From Ilex aquifolium (lineage: Eukaryota; Streptophyta; Magnoliopsida; Aquifoliales; Aquifoliaceae), in contig OX637396.1 in assembly GCA_951799425.1 (NCBI GenBank), positions 10,825,701 through 10,889,700 of the forward strand: a stretch of 64,000 bases of DNA, given 5' to 3'. The position numbers were made by a program, and so were the translations under genes. The notes below the pieces were generated by a model. The model did no database searches and was not told the origin of the DNA. It saw only the letters and a list, made by a program, of their open reading frames with translations. Below are positions 11,777-24,811 of this stretch, piece by piece; the first letter of the stretch is position 1, and every line of letters begins with the position of its first letter.

Positions 11777-11945
11777 CACCCTCTCTGTCTGACGACTCAT
11801 ACACACACAGAGAGACACAATCGCACATACATACGCACACACCAACACACACATCTCACATGTTGCACACATATAACACACACATCGCGCATACACACAG
11901 CATCACACACACACACACAAATACACACAGCAGCACACACAACAC
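11550..11945. repeat. (CT)n/(CA)n/(CCCT)n microsatellite cluster
   Basis: Several CT, CA and CCCT tracts with short spacers. The overlapping open frames here are low-complexity translations and are not genes. Confidence 0.9.
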
Positions 11946-13529
11946 AAATTGTTTGGGGGTTTTGTAGCTTTTCAATGATTTTTATTTTCATATTGGGTGT
12001 TAATTTGGGTGTTTTGAATGTTATATTTTCAAATAATTTTGAGAAGTTTTGTAAGAATAGGATTTTCAAATTAGGTTTTTTCATAGGATTGTAGGGTTTT
12101 TATTGAATGTTATAGTTGTTAGTCGTATTTTAATTAAATGTTAATAGTTATTAGTGGTATTTGATTGAATGCTATGGTTTTGAAATTGGATGTTAGGGTT
12201 TTCAAATTGGGATTTTTTATGGATTAGGGTTTGTGCAATTATAAATTGGGTTTTTTTATGAAAGATGTTTATAAAGTTTTGATTGAATGTATTTTAGGGT
12301 TATTATATGCAATTTAGCTTTGACCTTTTACTGCCATCATAGCTTTGGTAATGTTACTGTTGTGAATTTTGGTTAAGAAGGTAAAATACGCAATTTAGAT
12401 ATTCATTGATTAATGTTTGGACATTTAGATATCTCATTGACGGTACTAACACTGTTAGTTTTGCATGTTTTTCATGTAATGATAATTTGTTTTATCTTAG
12501 ATTAAATTGAATGGAGAATGACTGAGTATTTTATGTACTAACACTATTAATTGTACTGACTCTGTTAATTGTTTTCATGTTCTTCATGTTTTGCACTATT
12601 AATTTTTCATGTTTGTTGAAATGCCTGAGAACTAGGCAACGTACTGAGTGGTAATTTTTATTTAATTATGTGAATGATTGTGTTTTTTTTTTCTGCTCTT
12701 TTAAATTTATGGTTCTCTCATAATTATAGGTTTCCCTCTTCAATACTAAGATTCAGTATGGGGTTATACAACTACTCCACCTTGGTGGTTTGAAGTGAGA
12801 TTTTTGGCTTGATCTACTGAGTATTTTATTTACATTAGTGATATACATCTTATTTGTGGTTTTCAATATGAATTTTAGTTTATTTTTTGTGTGGATTGTG
12901 AATTTTAGTTGACTGAGTAGACTTAATGAAATTGATAAATTTAGGTGATGTGCACTTAAGTCAAGAACCCATTTCAACTAATTTTTTTGGAGATTAAGTG
13001 GCGGTCATCAGTGCAGAGGGTTATGGAAAGGAAGTAAGTATGTCAATTGAATTGTTTGCATTTGAAATTCTATATTAAGTGCAATTTTTTATGTCTAATT
13101 TATGTACAACAATCTACGCTTTGTTAGTTCTATGTCAATAGTTGAGAAGTGGGTTGTGCCATCGGTGTTGTGTGTTATGTCTATTGCTATGTGTCTATCA
13201 TGGTGCTTAATGACTATGGGTACGACATTGGTTTTGGCTGCTTTTATGTTATATTTGTTGATCAATAAAAGTCAATTGGTTTGGTGTAAACTTGAAGTTT
13301 AGTATAAAATCTAAATAATGTGTTCTTTTTGTTTTCCCTTTGTTCACCACTACAGCTACTGTTTTTTTATCATTGTGCACCCAAGATGTTAATGAGATTT
13401 TCTGATAACTTGCAGAAACCATTTAGTTGGAAAAGGCAACACTGATTGGAGCATTCAAATGCAAAGCTAAACTTGGGAAGTGCAACGCAAGCCAATGACA
13501 ACTGCTATTGGCGGAAACAGCCTAAAAAG

Positions 13530-13624
13530 TATGTTCTCTTCTTTCTCACTCTAGATCTATTCTCATTTATAGCAATCCGATTATGTTCTCTTCTTTCTCA
13601 CTCTAGATCTATTCTCATTTATAG
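13530..13624. repeat. 52-bp direct tandem duplication
   Basis: TATGTTCTCTTCTTTCTCAC and the bases up to CTCATTTATAG occur twice without a visible mismatch, starting at 13530 and 13582. The duplication is recent and lies within the Helitron. Confidence 0.9.
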
Positions 13625-15337
13625 TGATATGGTTCCATTATGAAGATTGTTATATTTTGGTGTCAATGTAGATGGGTGGTAGTGGTTATTGGTTATGGGT
13701 AGTGGGTTGTGCCGATAGTTTTGTGTGGTGGGTATTTCATGGTGGTTTTTGGGGATACGGTGTAACTGTCAAGCCCCTCTTCCCAAAATACTCCCCATTT
13801 GAATTGAATTTTCTGGATTTTATTTTTTGTGGTGAATTTTTTTTTGTTGAATTTATCTGTTGTAATTTTTATTGAAGAAACTCCTTACAATTTGGATCTG
13901 GTTATCTACTACCAAACATGGGAGATGGTTTTGAAAAAATATTGATTTATAGCAAATGTGCAAATTTTTTGTGCATAAAAAAAATTATGGCAAAAGATGC
14001 TATGGTTGTTATATCATTTTGGGTCAAATTTGTAAGTTGTCGATGCCTATTGTGTAGATTCTAGTGGGGAGGAGGGCACATGGATACTAAATAGTTACCA
14101 TTTTTGGATAGATGGGATAGCCCAAGCGCCGGTTGTGAGTTTCGTGATGGCGAATAGGGCTTTGGAGTTGAAGTTCTTCTTGGCATTCCCTCCTGATTTT
14201 CATACATTGGTTGTTGCTTTCAATAAGTCACTCTCCTTTTTAGGTTGTTTACCTTGAAATTTCCACAACTCCTAACACATCGATCCACACACACACACCC
14301 GCGTACACACCTAATATGAAAGCAATAATATTATGATGTTGTTTAGTTTTCATTAGATTTGTTGATTTCTTATGCTCGGACTGACACATATTTCTTCACA
14401 TCCACCACACACTACTTCGCACAAACACACGACCCCACTCACAGATTCGTATATACCCACACAGTTATACACACAATCGATGGCTATTTTTGCATATGCT
14501 TATTTGGGTCTCACAAATTTTGATTTTTAATGTGAAATTTCTCAGTTGGGTATTCCATTTTTTATCTAAACCAAACTTCTTTCAACTGGGTTTTTGTATT
14601 TTGTGGTATTGATTTTTTTTTTTTTGTCTTAAATTTGCAGAAAAGTAGTGCCATGGGAGCGAAAAATATAATTTTCAGAGAATCAGTTTGTGTTGCTAAG
14701 TGAAAAGACATAGCTGCTGCCAAAGGGAGAAAAACGGAGGAAACATATAGAGTTGTTGGGAAGGAAAACGCGACAGGTGTTACTGGAGCTATTGCTCCAC
14801 TTCTGTGCTTTAAGGGATGTTTTTTTTATGTGTTTGTGTTGGAAATTTTAGATAAGTTGCCTTTGTATTTGCTTGATGTTGTATTGAATTTTTTGATAAA
14901 ATAAGCAAGTTTTTTCTATAGAATTTGTACAATACCTGAAGCAGTTTTTTTTGCTCATAATTTTCCTTTACTTTTATGTTTTTCTTTTAGTTTTGCTCTT
15001 GCAACTGGTATGAATTGGAATGAGAAGATTTAGCTTGAATGGTGAAGGCGTGTGTACGTAGGCGGGTTTTCTCTATATACATTTGTTTGTTATATAGTGT
15101 CTTTAAGCACGGACAATTACTAGTATATATATATTGAGTTTGAAGGCAACATCTGCATATAAGATAACTTAATCAAATAATAATGTTTTGTTTATTGAGG
15201 GCAATTATGTCATCGATGGTCACTAAATGAATGGACTTTCACCTATAAGTACCCTTGGTACTTGTTGAACTAACAATATTATTGTAACTCTAATGTTTAA
15301 ATAATGTTATTTTGACTTAACTTGTTGAAATAATATA

Positions 15338-16616
15338 GGGTTTTTTAGGTATGGGTACAATTTTTTAGACTTATTTAGGCAAAAGTGTATGGATAAGTTG
15401 TTTATTCCATTAAGTACAATTTTTATAAAACTTTTTGTGTTTAGGTACAAAATTCAAATGAATTAAAATCTTTTTTACCTAAACACCCTCCCTTAAATTA
15501 TGCATTCTTAATTGGCAGTTATATATCTAATCAAATATGTAAAGATTTCATTAGATTCTTTCACTATCTCTCCCCTATTTTCTCTCCATCTCTCTCTCTC
15601 TTTCCCCTTTACTTTCCCTATCTCTCCCCTATTTTCTCTCTATATCTATCATTGATAATTTATTTTATTTTCAAATATGTAAATATTTGATTTAGTTTTT
15701 CATCTCTCTCCCCTATTTTCTCTCTCCCCCCTTATTTTCTGTAACTATTTCTCTCTCTCTCTCTCTCTCCCTATTTTCTCTCTTTATTTATATCAACATT
15801 ACAACAACATAATTATACTAATCAGTTACATCAATCAGTTACAATTGTCTTATAATACATCAAACAGTTATTCATGCATTCTAATAAACCAAACAGTTAC
15901 ACCAAACAATTACACAAATTTATAATATCAACCCAATTTGTCATTCAATTGTTTACATAAACTTAATAATTGCACTATTTAGTATCGCGATATCTTTACA
16001 CCAATCATATATATCAAATTTAGTATAATGATAAAGTCTTTTGTTTAATGATAAACTCAATTTGGTGTATATAATTGATGTAACCATGTCGTGATACTAA
16101 ATGGTGTAACTCTTTGATTTATGTAAATAACAAAATGACAAATTGAGTTGATGTTGTAATTTCGTATAATTGTTTAGTATAACTGTTTAGTTTATTAGAA
16201 CACATGAGTAACTGTTTAGTGTATTATAGGGTAATTGTAACTAATTGGTGTAACTAATTAGTATAATTGTGTTGTGTAATATTGATATAGGGAGAGAGAA
16301 AAAGGGAGAGAATAAGGAAATAAGGGGAGGAGTGAGAGAGAGAGAGAGAAAAAAAAATAAGGGGAGAGAGAGATGAAAAAATTAAATTAAATCTTTACAT
16401 ATTTAAATTTTTTTTATCAATATGAGAGAGAGAGAGAAAGAAATAGATAGAGAGAAAATAGGAAAGAGAGAGTGAAAGAGTAATGAAGAGAGAGTAAGGA
16501 GTAATAAATACTCTTTTAGTCTTTTTTCAAAAAAATGCACTTAGGGCCAAATAAGTTTTTTTAACGTAGTTTAACTCAAATAAGTCTAAATTTTTGTACC
16601 GGCTTCTAAATTACCC
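15338..16616. mobile_element. Mutator-like foldback element, arms nearly meet
   Basis: It is flanked by an exact 9-bp duplication AATAATATA (15329-15337 and 16617-16625). Ends are GGGTTTTTTAGG... and the inverse of GGGTAATTTAGAAG. The two halves are inverted copies for nearly the whole length. The stretch ATTAGTTACA..., the blocks around AAACAGTTA, CAACTCAATTTGTCATT and the CT/GA tracts all recur in reverse on the other arm, and the centre lies at about 16025-16050. A 9-bp target duplication with long inverted repeats points to a non-autonomous Mutator-like element. It has no coding frame. A 457-bp relative at 26769-27225 shares GGTACA...AATTAGACTTATTT near its end. Confidence 0.85.
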
Positions 16617-16625
16617 AATAATATA

Positions 16626-18135
16626 TTGATATGATCCATCACAACCATTAGATTGGTTGCGGGTCCCAACAAATATTAGAGTCCAATGTTAATCCAATAG
16701 TTTTGAGTAATTGAATCACTAAATTAGGTTAATAAATTAGGTCGGAGCTCTGTGGCTTGACACATTATTAAGTCACCAAACTAAGTCAAATTAAAATTCT
16801 TTATATTAATTAATCATCTCTAATTTAATGTTGAACGATAACAGTTGAGAATCATAAATAATGGACATTATCACTTTGATATAAATAATTGAACATCATG
16901 ACATTGTGTTTGTTTGTATATAATATTTTTTGAGAAGCGAATCAAAATTTTCTTTAAGTAATGCAAATGAAGATATGTGACCAAGACATCATGTATCATG
17001 CCACACATACCCCACATTCAAAATATATTTTTCAAATCGTTAATCACATTAAGCATACGTTAGATGTACCAATTTCAAAGATGGGTAACTTGAGTCAAGG
17101 GTTTTGATTAAGCAAAAGTATGATGGAAGTGATTACAAGTCCTTAGGTATATTTTCAAGCTCAACTTTTTGTTTATATATTGATTAAGGATAATATGTAT
17201 CTGAAGACACAGTGTAATGTGAATGGTTTTGAGAGGAATGTTGGTAGCCGTTAGATGAGTCTATTTAAGACCGTCGAATGGACTTATAAGCCTACTCTAA
17301 TTTATATTATAGACTAGGGGTAACCTGTATTTGAAAGCACGGTAAATTAGAAATGATGGATTTGGGGGAAAAATTTAATATGAATGGTTTTGAGTGAGAT
17401 GTTGGTGGCCGTTGAATGAAACTATTTGAAACAATCAGATAGACTTAAATTGTATAAATTCAATAGATATAGTTGAAATTTTTAGCATAGTATCAATTAT
17501 AGGAAGATTTTTTTAGATTTGAAATAACTTCATGTTTCATTTTGATATATGATGATTGATAATAATCTTATTTTTTATATAATAATTTAATCTTAAATCT
17601 TAATACAATTCTCACACTTAAAACATAAAAAAAAACTATATATTAGCCGGTGGAAATTTCTTCTATTCCTATTTTTTGATATAAAAAAATTTAATGTGTT
17701 TTTTTGTTTTTTTGTTTTCATGATCGGTGCATGTTTGATTTAGGTATTAAGAGATTGAATTAGATTAATTAAATTCGATGATGATGTAATACTAAATTTG
17801 AATTGGGTTATAATGACTCGATATTAATTTCTCATTAATTTTGACCCGGTTTTCTATTGTCATTTAACACCTAATATTAGGTATTAATGAATACCATGTA
17901 GTAGGTGGTATTATTTTTAACAAGTTTAGTATTAAAAATACAATGTATTTTATTATCCTTAGAAACTTAGATCCACACATGTGGTATTTTTTTTAATCAA
18001 TTAGAATGTAACAAGTGTAATTATTTACTTACCGAAAAAAGAAAAACACGTGTAATTATTCAATTCAAAACAACAGAAGGGAAGAACATGGTACCATGCC
18101 ATTTCTGACACTGAATGGACCATCAATCCCAATAC
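16626..18135. other. AT-rich intergenic DNA, no gene seen
   Basis: No long open frame. Two related segments near 17200-17300 and 17340-17450 share AATGTGAATGGTTTTGAG-like text and GTTGGTGGCCGTT(G/A)AATGA, suggesting an old duplicated repeat. Confidence 0.45.
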
Positions 18136-18137
18136 AC

Positions 18138-18326
18138 TAATGCTATTGGGACATAATTGAGGAACATAATTTGGGGATATAATGAGTTGTCACCAATGAA
18201 ATAATAGTGAAATGTATTTAATGATGTGTCTCATTGTAGCATTAAATGAATTCATTATCATTTCATTGGTGACAACTCATTATATCCCCAAATTATGTTC
18301 ATATATTATGTCCTAATAGCATTGCT
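18138..18326. repeat. Foldback MITE, about 190 bp
   Basis: The two arms are inverted copies of about 75 bp. AATGCTATTGGGACATAAT and ACATAATTTGGGGATATA with GAGTTGTCACCAATGAAAT appear on the left and, reverse-complemented, on the right, with only a few mismatches. The short centre is around 18215-18245. Superfamily and target duplication were not settled. Confidence 0.85.
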
Positions 18327-19481
18327 CATCCCAATAAGATATGATATGTTTTCAAAGCACGCTGTTTAAAGACACCCCCTTATACTTTCAATAATTAAAA
18401 AACAATCATAATAGTCTTTGAAATTGTACCAATTCCCTTATAAGAATTTTGTCTCCAAAGGCATATGAGACTATGTAACAGTCTCAAATTGAAACACACC
18501 TCTTTAGGAGCTATTGGGCTGACATAAACTCAGTAATGATGATGTAGTGTCTCGTGGTTTATGAGTTCGTGGCCTTTTATATTTGAATGGTAAAGTATTG
18601 ACCATCGAGACCTCTGAAGAGTAAGTAAGACATGGGTAGAGATGCACAAATAATGCAGGCTAGAGCGCATGTTCTTGAAAGATAGAGAGGATTGTGGCGA
18701 CTCAAAAGAGTAGGTTTACACCCAGTGCTTGAAAAAATTGGTGGATCAGAATCAATGGTGCCATATTGGGAATGACTAAATTTGAAGAGCTTGGTTTAAG
18801 AGAGATCGTTGAAATTTGACTCAAACTCTCTAATTATCATGAAGAGAGTTTATTGAGTAATCAATGCGAGAATCCTAAATATAATAGGAAATGTATTGAA
18901 AAAGTCTTAATAAACCATGTATAGGTATATTAGTGACTTGATAGGAACATAGAGATTTGACAGCATCTAAATTGTATTGAGTTGCATAATTTTATCCCTA
19001 GAAATAGGGTTGAATATTATGTAATCAGTTACCGGATGACCATATTTCAATGAATAAATATATCGATGTAAGTTTTTGGTCCGTATAAGTTGGTACCGTG
19101 TACCAAGATATATATGTTGTATTGAACCACGATATATATCTTTATGTCATATTTTTATTATTTTCTTATCTTCCAACTTATGTTATTAGTGTTAATTATC
19201 TACTGTGCAAAACCAACAACCTAACCTAAGCATGGTTCACTAAGTTTACATGATCAGTCATGAATTTTTTTTTTTTGTGTGGATCAATGATGATATAATA
19301 TTGCTGCTACATTGAATATTTACTCTTTATAAACACCTACTAGATCCCCTTTTTCGCCTTATCAAAATAGTTCTCCACCTCTTCAAAACCAAACCAAAAG
19401 TTAAAACAGTCTTTTTTTTTTTTTTAACCAGAGAACACTACAACACTTCTACTTAAAAGCAGAAGTGGCATAGGTCCTTAT
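18327..19481. other. Intergenic DNA, possible decayed retroelement
   Basis: No significant open frame. Bases 18550-19080 are less AT-rich and end with AATGAATAAATATAT, resembling an old LTR or retroposed sequence. No matching partner or primer site was found, so no call is made. Confidence 0.35.
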
Positions 19482-20103
19482 AACCACTACAAGAAATTGT
19501 ACTTTTAGCCGCTAGATTTAAATTGCAGCTAAAAATGTTGTCACTAAATACATATCTTTAATGACAAAAAATTATTATTGCAACTGAAGATATGATATTC
19601 AAATTATTTAGTGATTATAATTATTTATCACCACTAAAGATATATAACTAGTGATGAAAAATTATTATTGTCACTGGAGATATGGTAATGTATCCAGTTA
19701 GTGACAATTTGAATGTTGCGGCAAAAAACACATCATTAATTCACCACTAATTCCAAATATTTAGTGACAACAATTCAAATTTAGTCACTAATTAAATTTA
19801 AATTTTTAGTCAAAAAATAATTATTGTCACTATATGTAATATAATAAATTTAATGAGTGACAGTTTTATTGTCATGGCTAAAAAACTAACTATTTGTCAT
19901 TAATTCTTGATGAAAAAATAATTTAGTGGAAACAATTTTTTTTTTATCACTAATAATCTAGATAAACAATTACTTTTAGTCACTACACTTTTTTTACTGC
20001 GGCTGATTCTCAGTAATAAATTTATTTTTAGTCCCATGGTTTTTGCCTGAGACCTTATATACTCTCCATCTCTCTCTCTTTCTCGACCTTTTTGTCTCTC
20101 ACA

Positions 20104-20108
<5 letters not shown>

Positions 20109-20134
<26 letters not shown>

Positions 20135-20158
20135 TCTCTCTCTCTCTCGCGACCTCTA
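20109..20158. repeat. Poly(C) run of 26 bases plus (CT)n
   Basis: 26 consecutive C bases are followed by CT units and TCGCGACC. A C run this long is unusual in AT-rich plant DNA and may be misassembled in length. Confidence 0.9.
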
Positions 20159-21291
20159 TCCCACACATGAGCTCAGTGATCGGCTAGGGCAGAAAGTCTT
20201 ATCTCTCTCAACCTCTCGGTGATTACAGAGCAGATATGAAGAAGACGAAGCTATTCAACAACTAATTTTCTTTGATTGCATTTTTTAGCTGATGTGTGGA
20301 GTAATGAGTTTTACGAATTGCCTTAGTAAGCTCCTCTCTCTACTCTCTGTCTTGTTTCTCTGTTCTCTATCGGGCATTGATTTGTGTTTGGTAGATAATT
20401 TTGAAATTGCCTTTTATTCGAATTAAGTTTCTGCAACCAGATCCCTAAATTGCAGATTCGTTTTTTGTGTTTGTTATTCTCAATTTTCCTATGTACTTTG
20501 AGCCTTTGGCTTCAAAAGAATTGATCTTAAATATCTTTCATACTTTGCAAGTTGCTTCAATGCTACCGTAGGAGGCGTTTACTGTGGTTAGAAAATCATT
20601 CGATCCGAGAAAGGTATATCCGCATCTTACTTGTCCTGTGTTGATTGGCTTGTATCATCCGATCAACACATAGTATGAATGTATTTAATTCAACGCAAGT
20701 GAGTTATAATTTACTCTTGGCTTGTTCCTTAGGCGATGCAATCTCTTCACATTGTATGAATATATTTCTTGTCCAGTTTCTGCACGTTTCCCCTAAACTT
20801 AACCACATTCATATGATGTTTTAAGCATTGTGTGGTGCACCATATTTAGGATGCATATTCTCTCAGCAGGACTTTAAAGCTTGTTTATGAGTGTTGTGAA
20901 TTAGAGTAATGCGTAGCACACCCAATTTGTGCACTAAAAGAGTGCACTAAATCATCGTCAGCGGTTGGATCAGTGGATCCCACTATCATCTAACGCCTAG
21001 TAATGATTTGGTGCATATAGAATTATGCTGCGAATTATTGGCTTATGTACACGTGTGTTTACAAGTTGAATTGAAGGCAAACATATTAACCGATCATTTG
21101 GTTCAGATTGTGTCCTTCACTTTTTGTTTCTACGTTTGAATTTTGTCATAAAGTTACTGATTAGTTTATTTTTGCTGGTTTCTTTGGTGTGAAAATTATA
21201 AACAGTCTGGCCTCAAAAAAATAAATTTTTTTTCCCGGGAGTTGAGACAAGAGTCTTAGACGGGAAAGTAAAAAAAATGTGCTTTTTGTAG

Positions 21292-21963
21292 GTGACAAAA
21301 GATGACTGCCTGGTCATTTTTCACGACAACTTCATCCTCTCTCAAGAAAATGTGAGTTCCGTGAGTTCCCTTCTCTGTTATATCAATGTTTCTCTTTATA
21401 TATAATTAATTCTTATCTTTTTCCCTTTCCATTGGGCAATTGATCTTATTTAGAGTTGTAACTTTCAGGGTAACATATTTGAGAAGAGAGTTACCGAATT
21501 GTCTCTATCATAATTTCTCAGCTATGCCCCCAAAGAGAATCCAGAAACTTGGGGAAGCCTTTGCTAAGAAAAACAAACGGCAAGATTGTGAGCTGGAATG
21601 TTGAAACCGATGATGTCTCGTGTACTCTACAAGAGGCGTTTCACAAGGTGAACGCTTCTGTAGGCTTCAACATTGAGTTAATGTTTGATGACCACATTGT
21701 CTATCAACATGACTATCTCATCAATGTTCTCCAAGCCATCTTGAAGGTATATTATGTCTCTCTTATGAGTTTGTATCTGTTTATCATTGTGTGTGTGTCC
21801 GTGTGTTGTTGTGGTGGTGGTTTTGGTTTGTGGGCTTATTGCTAATTATTTGAAATTTGTGGTTCAGGTGGTGTTTGAACATGCCAAAGACAGACCCATC
21901 ATCTTTTCATCCTTCCAACCTGATGCAGCACTTGAAATAAAGAAATTGCAGAGCACCTACCCT
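21292..21963 (+). pseudogene. Captured fragment of a glycerophosphodiester phosphodiesterase (GDPD) gene
   Basis: Three exons with conserved splice sites lie inside the CACTA element: about 21292-21351, 21469-21746 and 21868-21963. The translations VTKDDCLVIFHDNFILSQEN, then GKPLLRKTNGKIVSWNVETD / CTLQEAFHKV / GFNIEL, then VVFEHAKDRPIIFSSFQPDA / KLQSTYP follow the plant GDPD catalytic domain in order. The family hydrolyses glycerophosphodiesters to glycerol-3-phosphate and is linked to phosphate recycling. The fragment lacks the N-terminus (including the HRG motif) and the C-terminal part. Exon 2 has a TAA where family members have glutamate (near 21512) and a one-base shift before GKPLLRK. 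It is a transduplicate and not a working gene. Retained introns mean genomic DNA was captured rather than cDNA. Confidence 0.82.
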
Positions 21964-24528
21964 GTAAGTTACTGTATATAGTTGGTTTTTGTAATTCTTT
22001 TTTCCTTTAGTTTTTCAGCAAACAAGAAAATCTTAGGGTTCCTAATAATGTCTCTGAAGTCGAGGGAATTTTTAGAAATCCGGTTTTGGGTTTTGGTTCG
22101 CATTCATAAATGGGAGATTAATTTATCGTAATAGTGGGTTTATCTTTTGTGGTTATTTCAAATCTTGTTGGGTTTTGGATTGTATTCGTGAATTATAGTT
22201 CGATTAGATTCAATTATGATTTAGATAATTTCTCTTGTGCTTTTTTCTCTAATTCTTGATGGGTTCTTGTTTTCTGTTTCAATTGATTGTATAATTGTAT
22301 GTATATCTTTGTGAGTTTACTTTATTTTATGATGTGCTGTGAATATTTGGACTGAATGAAAGGTGGTGCTGCGTTTGTGCTTTTTAGGAATACCAAAGGT
22401 GGGGTAATTAGGAGGACGGACTAATACTATACAAATATGGCTAATGATGCGGCGGCTTGTGCAGATTGGTCCAAATTGGGCAATAAACATTGAGCTATGC
22501 GATATAATAAATATGATTGAGGAGAGAATTTTGATTTGTTGGATTGCCTTCTTTTTTTCACTAACCCCGACAATTTAACTTTCCATCAGTCTCTATTGTC
22601 AAGGGTGTGTTTAAGCATATAGATTTTCCCTTATCAGTTTCTCACCATTGGCAAAGAATGGGAGCATGGATTGTTTGTTTTATGGATTGTTTTTATGTCA
22701 TTGAACCATATAAAACCACAGGACTATTGCATTTCGAACAAACCACGTAATTTTACATGCGTCAAACATGTAAGAATGATCAACTTTGAGGTATAATGCA
22801 CTTGTTCATCTTATCTGTCTTTATTTGAGTTGTTTTCTTGGTTTAGGTTCAGAAGCATTACATTAGAACCTCATATTATTGTCATGATTAGTCTGAGAAG
22901 TGAGAATCACTCGAGTTGTAACACATAAAGACACTAGGATTAGGGCAAAAATGAACACATTATTTTCACGTGATTTGATTTGAGAATTATATATTTGAAA
23001 GTTAGAGTTTATTTGAGTTTATTATTTTCACGTACTAGACTGTTTTCTGCTATGTCAGTTAGCAGTTGCTGAGGTGTTTTGGTGAAGCAGATGTGCTGGT
23101 GCTGCATCTCTGTGATGTGCTGCACTATGTGTTGCTGTGTTGAAGTTATGCTGCTGTGAAGGATAGAAGTTGAAGATGGAGGAAGACTGCTCTTACAGCA
23201 GGATCAGTAGGCAGGATTTGCAGGTTCAGCAGTTGGACAAAGAGGGGTCTGCCTCCTTTTCTGTTCAGGTGTACTGTTGTCTTGGAAGTACTGTAGCTGC
23301 TTCTATGTACTGCAAAGGACGAGGAAGATGGTGAGTTCTGATTAAGGGGGCCAGAGACTGAGCTTGAGGGTCAGCAAATGCAGCAGCTGTACAGCGAATT
23401 TTTTAGCTGCTTTGACCGGTTCTTGTAACAGAATTCTGTACCAGATTTTCTGTTTTTCCTGTTAAAACAGTTTTTGTTTTTTTATTCTTGTAAATTTTGA
23501 GATTGATTCAATAAATTTCTTCTGTTTTTTTAAAAAAAAATTATTATGCGATAAGTTCATTTGTTCATTTTAATGTATTAATTAGTAACAACAATAAGTT
23601 GTCAAAAAATCATGTTTTAAATTTTAGTGGTGATTTTAATTGTGGGTAAAATGTATACTTTTAGCCGCAATTAATTGTTGTCACTAAAAATCAGGTTTTA
23701 ATCGGGCTTTTAGTGGTGATATAGTATATTTTAATGGCAAAATTTAGTTTACTTGCTACAATAATTATGGCGGCTAAAAATTTCACATTTAGTAGCATTT
23801 TTCATGATGTGGCTAAAAAATTTACTTTTTGTGGCAACAATTAAATGTCATAGTTAAATGATTTAGCCACACACATATTGCCACGACCTAGTGGCAATAA
23901 AAATATTGTCATTAAAGTATATAGTGACAATTTTTATGCATTTAGTCGCAACAATTTTTGCGGCTAAAAGACCAATTTCTTGTAGTGAACTCACACACAC
24001 ACCCAAAAACAGTCTTCATCCTCTTGAAACTCGAACCAGATTTCACTTTACTTCCCTTCTGACCACCTTTGTCGACCCCAGATCAGCTATTCGTCTAGTT
24101 TTCAATTCTCTCTCCCTCTCTCTGTCTATATATATATACACTGAATAATTGTATGTGTGTATTGAATCATTGCAATGTCTTATTTTAGTGTCAAAGATTG
24201 CCACCCTAACCATCCAAATGTAACGCCACACATACAAAATTAAATTAGTGGTTTAGTGCTGACAAACTTCTGACGCAAATTCAAAATTGAGACGATCCAA
24301 TATAACTAATTCTAAACAAGTTAGTTTGGTACTGTCAAAAATAAATAACCCAACTTTGACATGATAAACCCACAAAGTTGATATTTTTCTAAAAAATGTT
24401 TGGTGTTATATGTTTTGTTTTTGATTTCTTGACGTAGAATTGTATGAATCTTTTATAAAATTGGAGAATTTTTTATTTTATTTTGCTTATAGTTAGATTG
24501 AGTAGGGTTTTAAGGTAAAATAAAAGAG

Positions 24529-24694
24529 TAATACTACATAACTCAAATGAAACTCAAAAAAGTGTAACTCAAATGCATATCATTTCTTAGACGAGTGGGT
24601 ACCATCAATTTTTTTAGTGCAACACACTCATCTAAGGGATGATATACATTTGAATTGTTAGTTTTAAGTTTTATTTGGATTGTGTAGTATTTTT
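24529..24694. repeat. MITE with ACTACATAACTCAAATGAAACTC ends, copy 1
   Basis: The left end AATACTACATAACTCAAATG and the inverse right end AATACTACACAATCCAAATA bracket a foldback of about 165 bp with GGGATGATATACATTTGAAT inside. A second copy lies at 33571-33745. Confidence 0.7.
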
Positions 24695-24811
24695 CAAAAT
24701 AAAAATCCAAATCAAAAGGGAAAACGATGTAATATTAAAAATTACAAGGGTGTTCCTTGGTATGGATGGAAAAGTTGCTTCCAATCTCTTCAAGAGAAGA
24801 TGTGAGCCATG

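Larger units (their letters stand above)
10972..15124 (+). mobile_element. Non-autonomous Helitron, about 4.15 kb
   Basis: It begins A|TCTATATAATAAAGTAGCTA and ends GCACGGACAATTACTAGT, fitting the Helitron rule of 5' TC and 3' CTRRT after a short hairpin. A second, shorter element on the minus strand at 60957-62218 shares both ends: the first part from TATAATAAAGTAGCTA through TTTTTCGCGGCTCAGATC, and a last part ending TACGGATAATTACTAGT. No Rep/helicase frame is present, so it would be mobilised in trans. The inside holds microsatellites, a 52-bp duplication and AT-rich DNA with splice-like TTTGCAG motifs (13410, 14634) but no identified gene. The base after the 3' end is A rather than the expected T, so that edge could be off by one or two bases. 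Confidence 0.6.
19485..23987. mobile_element. CACTA (En/Spm-type) transposon, non-autonomous
   Basis: The left end is CACTACAAGAAATTGTACTT and the right end is the inverse, ...AATTTCTTGTAGTG, with a 3-bp target duplication AAC on both sides (19482-19484, 23988-23990). Both subterminal regions (19500-20040 and 23570-23980) are full of short motifs in both orientations, such as TTTAGTGACAA and GCGGCTAAA. These are typical of the binding regions of CACTA transposase. The inside has no transposase frame. It carries exons of a GDPD gene (21292-21963), a 26-base C run, and at 23430-23540 a stretch ending AATAAATTTCTTC plus poly(A)-like DNA. The element is 4.5 kb and would depend on a transposase made elsewhere. 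Confidence 0.9.

Noticed and set aside
11416-12094. 220-aa and related frames
   Set aside because: Low-complexity CT/CA repeats within the Helitron.
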